Assembly (NCBI GenBank): GCA_002496955.1
Contig: DALZ01000170.1
Location: 1 to 22,150, forward strand
Source of the DNA: Euryarchaeota archaeon UBA128
GTDB taxonomy: Archaea; Thermoplasmatota; Poseidoniia; Poseidoniales; Poseidoniaceae
DNA: 22,150 nt
Direction: 5' to 3'
Position numbers and translations under genes: made by a program. Below are positions 1 to 8,253 of the stretch, piece after piece. How positions within the stretch are numbered: the first letter of the stretch is position 1; each line of letters begins with the position of its first letter. The notes below the pieces were generated by a model. The model did no database searches, was not told the origin of the DNA, and worked only from the letters and a program-made list of their open reading frames with translations.

Positions 1-1933
1 TGAGATGGACAGGCCACTCATATTTCGATAATTCTGGATGAGCAGCAACTTTCGCAAGGGTTTCATCAGAATGCAAGGTTATCGCCGGCCATCGTCTGAC
101 GCCATGGGTTTCACTTGGTATCGGAGTGGTGGCATCCCAACACAATCTTTGCCGCTCATCATCAAAGAACAAACCACGACCGACATCAAATCTTGAGGTT
201 AGTTGCCAAAGCAGCCTTCTTCTGGCCTTTTCGCAGTTCAAATCCATATCATCATTGGTGATAAATAACCATCTCAGGCATTTTTTAGAATCTAATTGCC
301 AAATTGAATTTTTCAATTGAGAAATTCGCTCTATTCTTGCTCCTTCGGCAGCATCATTGAATTGTTCAGAACCGGTTTCTGGAGAAGGAGTTCCGTCAAC
401 ATTTGTGGTAACCACTAGGATGTTATCACGTAACATTCTGGCATCTGATACTTCTGGTATTTTTTTCACAAGTTCTAGTTCGGTGAAATTATCTGATTCA
501 GCAAGACCTTGACGCCATTTAGGAGTTTCTTGTTTGAATGAGCCCTCAAGAGGTTCATTGTCAGATCTTGGGTCTCGCTGAGGAATCGTTGTCGCATCGA
601 TGATTAGTTTGTCATGCACATTTTCGTAAGGGCTGGATGCATCTAACGAGTCAGCAACCATGCCTTCGAGAATAATTACATCGTTGGCAATTTCGACCTT
701 ATCATTTAGTGCGTCAAGTAATGCTTCCAAGTCTTTTGGGTTTTGGTCAGGGTCTACCGTAATTATCGCCTTGAGGAACATCATTTGTCCCGCTCCTAAC
801 AATCCAAGAGCAGTTTTTCTTGCTTGTCTTGGGTATCTCTGTTTGGCTGCAACTATTGCGAGATTGTGGAAACCAGTCTCTAGGGGTAAGTGTACACTTT
901 TTACATCTCGATGTTGGAATTGTAATACTGGGGAGAATTGTCGACCAATGGCTTCACCGAGATAACCGTCTTCCATCGGCGGCAGGCCAACAATAGTCGC
1001 AGGTAACACTGCATCTTTGCGGGCTGTTATTGCCGTCACATGCATTACAGGGTATTGGCCGGTTAGGGAATAGAATCCGAAGTGATCACCAAATGGACCC
1101 TCTAGTTTTGTTTCGCCAGGTACGCAATATCCTTCGATTACGATATCTGCTTCTGCAGGCACCATCAAGTCCTGTGTGAGTGCCTTGGTTATCCTGAGAG
1201 AGCGGCTACCAAGAATACCAGCAAACTGGTATTCCGAGAGATTGTCTGGTAGCGGGGCGATAGCCGAAAATATCAGTTCTGGCGGCCCTCCCATGCAAAT
1301 CGCCACCGGCATCTTCTGTGCTGCGCCAGTTGCGGCTGCATGGTCCGCCCCATGTTTGTGAATTTGCCAATGTAAACCTATTTCTTTCTCCGAAAATACT
1401 TGTGCGCGGTACATTCCTAAGTTGTGTTCACCAGATTTTGGGTCTTTGGTAACAACCAGCGGCAGAGTAACAAATGCGCCGCCATCCATGGGCCAAGTTT
1501 TGGGGATAGGCAATTTAGTCAGGTCAGTATCAAGTCTAACTCTTTGACAGTTACCTCGCCATTTTTTTCTCGGCGGCATTGCCAGTGCATCTCTGACTAA
1601 CGGTAGTGCTTTCCACGGGGCTCGCATGTAGGCTCCAATATCAGGTTTCATCATCGCAACCATGCGGTCGCCAACCTCGGTTTCATGATTAGCTCCCAAA
1701 GCTCGAAGAGTCCGATCATTACTGCCGAAGATGTTCATGACCAACGGAATCTTAGAGATTGTTCCATCAGCCAGTCGCGGTTGTTCAAACAAAACGGCCG
1801 GGCCGTCGTTCTTCACGAGCAGGTCAGCGATTGCTCCAGCTTCATATTCTACATCTACTGGATTAGATATTCGCAACATCTCTCCGCGCCCCTCCAAGTG
1901 ACGCATCCAGCGTTTCAGAGTTTTCCAAGCCAC
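1..1933 (-). CDS. UbiD-family (prenylated-FMN) decarboxylase, C-terminus beyond the left edge
   Basis: The minus strand is open from about 1950 to base 1 without a stop, giving at least 644 residues. The translation reads as a UbiD-family decarboxylase: the opening RGEMLRISNPVDVEYEAGAI, then KLPIPKTWPMDGG, VFSEKEIGLHWQIHKHGA, and the family signature LEGPFGDHFGFYS near the middle, followed by a C-terminal part with the FITNDDMDL and LTSRFDVGRGLF segments. UbiD enzymes remove aromatic or acrylic carboxylates using prenylated FMN; in archaea they usually serve quinone-type biosynthesis. The substrate here is unknown. I chose the GTG at 1931-1933 because it yields MAWKTLKRWMRHLEGRGEML, matching the usual start of the family; ATG at 1906 and 1879 would cut it. 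The length exceeds E. coli UbiD (about 497 residues) and fits the longer menaquinone-type members. It diverges from the flavoprotein at 2027. Confidence 0.88.
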   Translation of the reverse strand, partial: MAWKTLKRWMRHLEGRGEMLRISNPVDVEYEAGAIADLLVKNDGPAVLFEQPRLADGTISKIPLVMNIFGSNDRTLRALGANHETEVGDRMVAMMKPDIGAYMRAPWKALPLVRDALAMPPRKKWRGNCQRVRLDTDLTKLPIPKTWPMDGGAFVTLPLVVTKDPKSGEHNLGMYRAQVFSEKEIGLHWQIHKHGADHAAATGAAQKMPVAICMGGPPELIFSAIAPLPDNLSEYQFAGILGSRSLRITKALTQDLMVPAEADIVIEGYCVPGETKLEGPFGDHFGFYSLTGQYPVMHVTAITARKDAVLPATIVGLPPMEDGYLGEAIGRQFSPVLQFQHRDVKSVHLPLETGFHNLAIVAAKQRYPRQARKTALGLLGAGQMMFLKAIITVDPDQNPKDLEALLDALNDKVEIANDVIILEGMVADSLDASSPYENVHDKLIIDATTIPQRDPRSDNEPLEGSFKQETPKWRQGLAESDNFTELELVKKIPEVSDARMLRDNILVVTTNVDGTPSPETGSEQFNDAAEGARIERISQLKNSIWQLDSKKCLRWLFITNDDMDLNCEKARRRLLWQLTSRFDVGRGLFFDDERQRLCWDATTPIPSETHGVRRWPAITLHSDETLAKVAAHPELSKYEWPVHL

Positions 1934-2026
1934 ACTATACCCTGAGCCATTACACCTTTGAACCTGCGTAGTAATCCATACCCAGTTAACCGCTTCATTG
2001 ATGGACTTATTGCACCACGGTGGGCC

Positions 2027-3262
2027 ATGGCAGAGTCAGTCGACATAGTCGATGTGTTAGTCATTGGTGCTGGGCCAGGGGGAGGCTCGGCAGCGATACA
2101 CAGTGCCCGAGCAGGACTCAAGACTTTGGTTGTAGAAGCCGATGCATCTGTCGGATTGCCAGTCCACTGTGGTGAATGCTTATCAGACCTAGCAGTGCAA
2201 AACCTTGGTCTTGAGATTCCAGACCACGTAAAAGCCCTTGATGTTAAAGGCATCAGAGTGATATTTCCAGACGGAACAGAGAAACTGCTAACCGAGCCTG
2301 GTTACGTCCTTGAAAAGCATCTGTTCGAGCAATGGTTGATGGATGAAGCCGGTGACTTGGGAGCAAAACTATACTTGGGCCATAAGGTCAGGTCGATGGA
2401 GAGAATTTACAATAGCGAAAATCAATTTTCCTATTGGAAAATTGATGGTCGTGGAGATCAGTTCCCGATTCATTGCCGAGCTGTGATAGATGCGTCAGGT
2501 GTGGCTGGTGCGTCATCTAAATTACTTGACATGGGCACGAAAGTGGAGGTTATCGCTGGCTTTCAATACGAGATGACGGAAGTAGAAAACGACGGCTACT
2601 TGGATTTCTATCTTTGGCCCCAATATTCACCACATGGTTATGTGTGGATGATACCAAAAAAAGGCGAAAGAGCCAACGTAGGACTTGTGACGACAGACAA
2701 AGGTGGGATAAAATACCTCGACAAATTTATCGAAGACACCTATCTTGACGGCAAACCCAAAGTCAATCCGCAGTGGCGGGATGAATCGTCTAGAGTTCGC
2801 CCATTTGGTGGCACCATACCAATTTCTGGGCCCAGAGAAAAAACCGTGGATGATGGTGTGATATTAGTTGGTGATGCTGCGGGCTTCACCTCACCGCTGT
2901 TCGAAGGTGGTTCACATCTCGCTCTGTGGTCGGGTAGGGAAGCCGCTGGCGTGATTGCTCGAGCAATAAAGAGCAACAATCTTTCTAAAGAAGCACTAAT
3001 GGATTATGAGACGGCATGGAAGAAACGCTTCCCGCCTTATCATAAGATACTGAAAGGCAAAACTGCGCTGTATGAATTAACTGACGAGGAGATGTCGATC
3101 ATGGCTCGCTGTCTACCGGATGAATTGGGCAACATGTCACCACTGCAAAAGCTTGGAATCGGCATGAAAATTCTAGTCCGTAAGCCAGTGTTACTAACCA
3201 AGCGAGTAATCTCTGTATTACTTTCTTTCGGATACAGCAGGGCCAAGCATTTTGGTTGGTAG
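2027..3262 (+). CDS. Geranylgeranyl reductase-family FAD oxidoreductase
   Basis: A 411-residue flavoprotein of the geranylgeranyl reductase family, which saturates isoprenoid chains of archaeal membrane lipids or of quinones using FAD. Visible features are the N-terminal dinucleotide-binding fold VLVIGAGPGGGSAAIHSARA followed by an acidic strand end (VVEAD), the PVHCGECLSD segment with the family cysteine, the PHGYVWMIPKKGERANVGL stretch (family PxxYxWxFP motif), and the second FAD motif GDAAGFTSPLFEGGSHLAL. The frame is open further upstream to 1958, but the ATG at 2027 puts the nucleotide-binding fold at its normal distance from the N-terminus and has GGTGG just before it at 2019-2023. It diverges from the UbiD gene with 93 bp between starts. 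Whether the substrate is a lipid or a quinone side chain cannot be told from sequence; the UbiD neighbour makes a quinone role worth considering. Confidence 0.88.
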   Translation: MAESVDIVDVLVIGAGPGGGSAAIHSARAGLKTLVVEADASVGLPVHCGECLSDLAVQNLGLEIPDHVKALDVKGIRVIFPDGTEKLLTEPGYVLEKHLFEQWLMDEAGDLGAKLYLGHKVRSMERIYNSENQFSYWKIDGRGDQFPIHCRAVIDASGVAGASSKLLDMGTKVEVIAGFQYEMTEVENDGYLDFYLWPQYSPHGYVWMIPKKGERANVGLVTTDKGGIKYLDKFIEDTYLDGKPKVNPQWRDESSRVRPFGGTIPISGPREKTVDDGVILVGDAAGFTSPLFEGGSHLALWSGREAAGVIARAIKSNNLSKEALMDYETAWKKRFPPYHKILKGKTALYELTDEEMSIMARCLPDELGNMSPLQKLGIGMKILVRKPVLLTKRVISVLLSFGYSRAKHFGW

Positions 3263-3325
3263 TTCACTGAAACCACAGATTATTATTGGAGATAAAACCA
3301 TCTGTAATCGGGGGTAGCCTTGGCT

Positions 3326-5833
3326 ATGTGGGAGGCAACACTGTGGATTGCGTGCTTTGCCGCCATTGCTTTAATGATATATCCCTCATTGTATGAACGG
3401 TCTCTTGCTTCTGCTATCGCCGCCCACCTATGTCTAGCAGCGCCCTTCTTTGCCTTGGTAAGTAGGTTTCTCGTCAATGACACATCGATACAATACGTCG
3501 TCGCATTTGGTGGCGAATCTTTACCCTTCAAATACCGCTTTGCTGCAACATGGGCGGCGCGTGAAGGTCCGATATTGATGTGGGTTGTATGGTTAACCAT
3601 ATTGACGTGGATTTGGCGCAAGCCAATAACTGGAAAGTATCGAGAATCTATCGCATCTCGAGATTTTAGACAACGGATCGTGTATGGCTTTTGCCTTACA
3701 TTACTGCTGATTGCAATTGTCCTTAATCCGTTTAAAGAAACCCCCAATTTCTTTTTTGGTGCGGGATTAAATGAACTACTGCAAACCGATTTAATGATAA
3801 TTCATCCGCCGCTGATATTCCTAGCATATTCATTTTGTATCTTCATATCTGCGATTGCTCTGGCCGGCATATTCACTGAATCCTCGCCTGGTATTGATGA
3901 GCGCATACTGAGCCTGACCCGACCGGGACTGTTCGTTACGACTCTTGGCATCGGTTTAGGTGGCTTATGGGCGTATTTAATACTAGATTGGGGCGGTTAT
4001 TGGGCTTGGGACCCGGTTGAAACCGGTTCTTTCCTCCCATGGTTGGCCCTCGTAGGTATTTCGCACATGCGCACACGGCCGGGTAAAGTCTCCGAAAAGG
4101 GGTGGATTGGTGCAGGCTTGGTGGTTGGTGCGTTAGCACTGTTTGCAACCTTGGTGACGAGGGCGGGGGGCGTTTGGGCATCATCAGTTCACACCTTTGT
4201 TACCTCTGAGAGTGGAACTGCACCCGATGATGCATTCTCGCGAATGATGCTGCTCAAGAATGATGCCGTTGCCGGTGTTGAAATAATGACATATCTTATG
4301 TTTATCTTGTTAATTATCGGTGCGTGGCTAATGCTTAATCGGCGTAGTCATCACGGTTATGTTACCAGTAACTCCCCTGTTTTGTTATTGATACCAACAA
4401 TTGGTGCTGCGGCAGCAATTCTTTTTGGTGCAGATCTTTACCATTGGATTCCTAATTTTGCCATAGTTGGCTTGGTAATGGGCTTTGTTGCAGTTGATAA
4501 GTTAGCCAAACCATTTGCTTCTGTTGAAACCAATGGCTGGACATACTATCGTGGGCGGTTCGTTCAATCTTTACTATTATTCCCAGTGTTGCTATACATA
4601 TTAGTTCCCAAAGGCTTCTTTGTCCTACTATTCTTAGTATTCTTTGCCCCGATGTATTACTCACAAAATGCCACGAAAGAGTGGATTTGGGCAAGTCTGG
4701 GCATCATGCTTGCACTTGCAGGGGCATGGTCAGGGATGATTGAAGTAATAATGGCGGCTGTAGTAATTATGGTATTTCTAGCACCGTTCCTTGTCGAGGA
4801 AGAAATTAGCAAATCTACTCGAAAACTTGTCACAAAAAGCCGTCTTAAGCGTGCAGCATTGTGGTGTTCTGTAATGCTGGTCAGTCTTTATCTTGTTCTT
4901 ACATTGGTGATTTTACTGGAGAGTATAGACTCTGTAAATTTCGATGCACATGAGTTGTACGGGGCACCATTTTTACTCGGCTTTGCCGGTGCGATGCTGA
5001 CATATACTCGTAGAAATTCCAACCCAGAAAATACCTTGTATGGGCTAATTGCAGTGGTTATATTTTCTTTGTTTATGGCGGTATTTTTTTCTGACACTCT
5101 AGGTGGTGATTCATCAACATCGCTCTCAGAGTATATCGACAGGGGTCTTATTGCATGGATTTCATTTCCGATGTTATTAGTGGTGGTTGGGCCTCTTATA
5201 TTTGAGATAAGAAGCCAAATTAAGGCCTCGAAAAAAGCGCACTTTTGGCGGCGAATACCATTCAATGCCCACATAGTACACCTCGGTCTAGTAATTTTGT
5301 TGATAGGCCATGTGACTACCACAATTTTGGTCGATCGAGGCGATGCTAGCCATCGAATAACTCTGGTAAAAGATGAGATAATAGTAGATGGGGATTACGG
5401 ATACGAATTTACCGAACTTATGGCTACTGAGGATGGCCTAGAGGTTGGCGATGGGTTCGTTGGTGCGCAGATAATCGTATATAATCACAATGATGGCGAT
5501 TTTGAGGAAATCGGTACCGTTGAGCCTGGAATGTTGAGATTCGATAGAACGGGCACCGCGCGGTCAGAGGTCGATGTTTTGTCGCGCTGGTCTGGTGATA
5601 TGGTGTTCATATTTGATGGCACCCAGGCACAAGGGCTGATGCAGCAAAGCTCATCCAATGGCCTAGACTCAATCAATTTGGTCCGGGTTACAGTTTACGA
5701 CCTACCCGGTTCACACTTGGTATGGCTTGGATGGTCACTAATGATGCTGGGAATGTTAGGAGTAACCTACAGCGGAATCTACAAAAACAAGCAACAGACC
5801 TCAAAAATGGCGGAAATTTTAGAATCTGAATAA
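3326..5833 (+). CDS. ccmF: CcmF/CcsA-type cytochrome c haem lyase
   Basis: A polytopic membrane protein of about 835 residues of the CcmF/CcsA haem-handling family, which attaches haem to apocytochrome c on the outer face of the membrane. The WWD signature is clear at about residues 222-240 (DWGGYWAWDPVETGSFLPW). Candidate haem-ligand histidines sit in IIHPPLIF (near 160), VGISHMRTRPG after the WWD loop, SSVHTFVTSE (near 289) and FNAHIVHLGLVILL (near 648). The last 150 residues form an extracytoplasmic domain followed by a final membrane helix, as in CcmF. It is longer than E. coli CcmF (about 650). ATG 3326 lies 11 nt after a GGGGGT run at 3310-3315; a TTG at 3320 is in frame and possible. 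No ccmE, ccmH or cytochrome gene is visible in the window. Confidence 0.88.
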   Translation: MWEATLWIACFAAIALMIYPSLYERSLASAIAAHLCLAAPFFALVSRFLVNDTSIQYVVAFGGESLPFKYRFAATWAAREGPILMWVVWLTILTWIWRKPITGKYRESIASRDFRQRIVYGFCLTLLLIAIVLNPFKETPNFFFGAGLNELLQTDLMIIHPPLIFLAYSFCIFISAIALAGIFTESSPGIDERILSLTRPGLFVTTLGIGLGGLWAYLILDWGGYWAWDPVETGSFLPWLALVGISHMRTRPGKVSEKGWIGAGLVVGALALFATLVTRAGGVWASSVHTFVTSESGTAPDDAFSRMMLLKNDAVAGVEIMTYLMFILLIIGAWLMLNRRSHHGYVTSNSPVLLLIPTIGAAAAILFGADLYHWIPNFAIVGLVMGFVAVDKLAKPFASVETNGWTYYRGRFVQSLLLFPVLLYILVPKGFFVLLFLVFFAPMYYSQNATKEWIWASLGIMLALAGAWSGMIEVIMAAVVIMVFLAPFLVEEEISKSTRKLVTKSRLKRAALWCSVMLVSLYLVLTLVILLESIDSVNFDAHELYGAPFLLGFAGAMLTYTRRNSNPENTLYGLIAVVIFSLFMAVFFSDTLGGDSSTSLSEYIDRGLIAWISFPMLLVVVGPLIFEIRSQIKASKKAHFWRRIPFNAHIVHLGLVILLIGHVTTTILVDRGDASHRITLVKDEIIVDGDYGYEFTELMATEDGLEVGDGFVGAQIIVYNHNDGDFEEIGTVEPGMLRFDRTGTARSEVDVLSRWSGDMVFIFDGTQAQGLMQQSSSNGLDSINLVRVTVYDLPGSHLVWLGWSLMMLGMLGVTYSGIYKNKQQTSKMAEILESE

Positions 5834-5850
5834 CGCTTGCGTTAACCGAG

Positions 5851-5895
5851 ATATTATGAAGGGGGTGTCAGTCGGGCGATTGTCCCTACAGGAGG
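5851..5895 (+). promoter_or_regulatory. TATA-like box and Shine-Dalgarno of the FKBP gene
   Basis: ATATTAT at 5851-5857 would place an archaeal transcription start near 5881, leaving a leader of about 20 nt that holds a strong AGGAGG at 5890-5895, seven bases before the ATG at 5903. The SD is seen directly; the TATA assignment is inference. A small perfect hairpin, TAACGC-TT-GCGTTA (5831-5844), overlaps the stop codon of the preceding gene. Confidence 0.5.
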
Positions 5896-5902
5896 ATATA
5901 TC

Positions 5903-6736
5903 ATGGAAGATGGTGCGATAATTCATGTCGATTACGACTTATTCAGCGGAGAAACCGGCGATTTGATTGAAACAACACGTGAAGACGTTGCTAAAGAGCA
6001 TGAAATGCACCAAGATGGTAGAACCTACTCGCCCATGGTGTGTGTAGTTGGTAATGGTAATCTCATCCCGGGTTTTGAAAATGCATTAAAAGAAGCGAAG
6101 GTCGGCAAAGAGGTAGACATTGAAATCGCCCCAGCAGACGGATATGGCGAAAAAGACGCTTCAATGGTTGAGACAATCAGCATCGACAAGTTGCGTAGAG
6201 CGGTTCAGGATCCGAATTCACTATACTTGGGAGCCCCAGTGAACATTGGTGGCCGTCAAGGCTACTTGTCTTATCTGGCTGCTGGTCGAGCGAGGATTGA
6301 TTATAATCACCCGATGGCAGGTAAAACTCTCAGATATGTTTTCACCGTGGTAAAAGAAGTCAAGGGTAAAGAAGACAAAGTACTGGGACTGCTGGAGTCA
6401 AATTCGGGCCATTCAGGTTTCGAAGTTTCCTTCAAAGGTGACGATTTGTCAATCATTCTGCCGCAAGCTATGCTGTTTGATACTAATTCTGCAATGCTAA
6501 AATTCCGTTTGGTTACTATGATTAGAGATGCTGTTGAGTGTGGTAAAGTCTCATTTGTTGAAGTACACGAACCACGAGTAATACCCGACTTAGATGACGA
6601 CAGCGGAAACGCTGATGAAGGCCTAACTAAGCTGTCAGTCAACGAGCTGAAAGAGCGACTCAAGGCAAAAGGGCTACCAGTGAGCGGCAAAAAAGCCGAG
6701 TTAATCGCTAGACTACAAGATGGTGAAGAAGAGTAA
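5903..6736 (+). CDS. Long-type archaeal FKBP peptidyl-prolyl isomerase with C-terminal SAP domain
   Basis: A 277-residue cytoplasmic chaperone/isomerase. The FKBP core runs from residue 1 to about 157: IIHVDYDLFSGETGDLIETT, then VVGNGNLIPGFENALKEAKV and APADGYGEKD, with a SlyD-like insert-in-flap segment (GAPVNIGGRQGYLSYLAAGR) between the core halves and the conserved YNHPMAGKTLRYVFTV return strand. Residues 158-235 correspond to the extra C-terminal domain of long archaeal FKBPs. Residues 241-277 form a separate SAP motif (LSVNELKERLKAKGLPVSGK, then KAELIARLQ), a helix-extended-helix fold that usually binds DNA or RNA. An acidic linker (LDDDSGNADEG) joins them. The start is fixed by AGGAGG seven bases upstream. 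The FKBP call is firm; what the SAP domain binds is unknown. Confidence 0.92.
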   Translation: MEDGAIIHVDYDLFSGETGDLIETTREDVAKEHEMHQDGRTYSPMVCVVGNGNLIPGFENALKEAKVGKEVDIEIAPADGYGEKDASMVETISIDKLRRAVQDPNSLYLGAPVNIGGRQGYLSYLAAGRARIDYNHPMAGKTLRYVFTVVKEVKGKEDKVLGLLESNSGHSGFEVSFKGDDLSIILPQAMLFDTNSAMLKFRLVTMIRDAVECGKVSFVEVHEPRVIPDLDDDSGNADEGLTKLSVNELKERLKAKGLPVSGKKAELIARLQDGEEE

Positions 6737-6790
6737 ATTGCACCTACTGGCTAGCCTAATATTAATCAATCATGGTTGGTAGTGTCTGAC

Positions 6791-8197
6791 ATGGTAACAG
6801 CAGCAGAAATTGAAGCGCTGTTTGAAGATGAACCCAGGTCCCTAGACTCAAGTATTTATTCACCTCTGGAAAAGGCAGCAATATGGTCTGCCTTGGGATT
6901 GCTGCTAAGTGTTGCGTTTGGATTAATCTTCGCTAACGATTTTTTTTGGACAGACGGTCTCAAACCGATTGTCTGGGATCCGATAGTCAAAGATGCCGGA
7001 ACAGCCGGCGATGCTGGCTATTCACCGGAGAATACTGCACTGTATGCTTGCACAGTTCTACTGTGCGTCTTAATACTACAAGCCGTTTTTAGGAAATGGA
7101 ATCTACCAGCAGACGACAGGATGATGTATGCTTTGATAGCATGGGTAGTCCTAGCTCCGGTTTTACGAGTTCTTGAAGACTCAGACTTCTTTAATTCGGA
7201 TATTGATTGGTTGTTAATCTCGCCGATAATCCATTTGCATCTCGCAGTTTGGCTTATCGCTACAGCATTTATTTCTCATAAAATGGCGAGTAAATGGGAC
7301 GGCTCCACCGAGGACGAGGATCGAGAAAAAAGCCGCACAACATTATTCGTATTGCTCGGAATGATGCTGTTTTTACACTGGAGTATGCTTTACCAACCCA
7401 GTTACGCAACCCATCCTGAAATGGAGATGTATTGGATTGCCCTTAGTTTTCCCGTAGCTCTATATTGTTTATTTCATATTCTTGTGAGAACTGCTGATTG
7501 GCCGGCCTTAACTCGCGGTTTGATTGCCTTTGGCAGTGCTGCGTCCGTCCTTGGCTTGTTTCATTGGCTACAATTTATCGCCACACCGTGGCAACAAGAA
7601 AGCGGCAGAGTTGTTGAATCACAGCCATTGTGGCCGGCGCTTATTGTCCTCGGTTTACCAGCAATTGCTTGTTACTATCTTTACCGCTACGGCAAAGATG
7701 ACGCACGACACATGAAATTAACCGATTATGAACCCGGTGTATTGCCAGAAGGAATAACCTTGAAATCGTGGGAAAGTGATGCTGAAAAAGTTGCCCATCA
7801 TCCAGTTGAGCAACTATCTCGCAAAGCATTAATGGCTAATCCAATGGTACTGGCGATGGTGTTTGGTCAACTGTGCGACGGCTTCGCCACAATGGTCGGA
7901 ATCGATTTATTTGGCTATGGGGAAAAGCATCCGGTCAGTGATGCAGTGATTCAGTTTGGCATCGGAATTGCCGATTCAATGGGCCTTGAACCCCTGATGG
8001 AGTCTGACAATCCTCCTGGAGCGTGGCTGTTTACTATTGTTAAGGCAGTCTTGGTTGCCGCAATTGTGTGGCTATTTGTCGAAATGCGGGTTGAGAGACG
8101 TCAAGTTCACTTACGAATGTTGATTGTACTTGCCGTTCTAATTGTTGGACTCGCTCCGGGGTTACGGGATATCGGTCGCCTGACCTTGGATGTTTGA
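6791..8197 (+). CDS. DUF63-family integral membrane protein
   Basis: A 468-residue polytopic membrane protein of archaeal family DUF63, function unknown. Diagnostic segments are DAGYSPENTALYACTVLLCV, the APVLRVLEDSDFF motif, and near the C-terminus LCDGFATMVGIDLFGYGEKH, which matches the family's D-x-x-x-T-x-x-G-I-D and GYGEKHP core. A hydrophilic cytoplasmic N-terminus of about 30 residues precedes roughly ten hydrophobic helices; a charged loop (SKWDGSTEDEDREKS) splits the first half from the rest, which makes it longer than most simple DUF63 members. I chose ATG 6791; in-frame TTG 6776 and GTG 6782 would add only a few residues. It stands between the FKBP and the carboxylase cluster with no evident functional link to either. 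Confidence 0.85.
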   Translation: MVTAAEIEALFEDEPRSLDSSIYSPLEKAAIWSALGLLLSVAFGLIFANDFFWTDGLKPIVWDPIVKDAGTAGDAGYSPENTALYACTVLLCVLILQAVFRKWNLPADDRMMYALIAWVVLAPVLRVLEDSDFFNSDIDWLLISPIIHLHLAVWLIATAFISHKMASKWDGSTEDEDREKSRTTLFVLLGMMLFLHWSMLYQPSYATHPEMEMYWIALSFPVALYCLFHILVRTADWPALTRGLIAFGSAASVLGLFHWLQFIATPWQQESGRVVESQPLWPALIVLGLPAIACYYLYRYGKDDARHMKLTDYEPGVLPEGITLKSWESDAEKVAHHPVEQLSRKALMANPMVLAMVFGQLCDGFATMVGIDLFGYGEKHPVSDAVIQFGIGIADSMGLEPLMESDNPPGAWLFTIVKAVLVAAIVWLFVEMRVERRQVHLRMLIVLAVLIVGLAPGLRDIGRLTLDV

Positions 8198-8253
8198 CAA
8201 AATAACTTGAACCGTTAAATGTCGAGTCTTCTTGCCTTGGTTTGAGGGGTCCT

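Noticed and set aside
126..1945. Several short plus-strand open frames in the first 1.9 kb
   Set aside because: All lie opposite the continuous UbiD reading frame, which carries clear family motifs along its whole length.
1958..2026. Longer N-terminus for the geranylgeranyl reductase-type protein
   Set aside because: It would put 23 unrelated residues ahead of the FAD-binding strand and run into the divergent promoter; ATG 2027 fits the family better.
3283..3747. 154-codon minus-strand open frame opposite the start of the haem lyase gene
   Set aside because: The plus frame has clear membrane helices and CcmF motifs; the minus frame shows no recognisable domain.
5831..5844. TAACGC-TT-GCGTTA hairpin as a terminator of the haem lyase gene
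   Set aside because: The stem is short, overlaps the stop codon and has no T-run; noted only with the neighbouring promoter.
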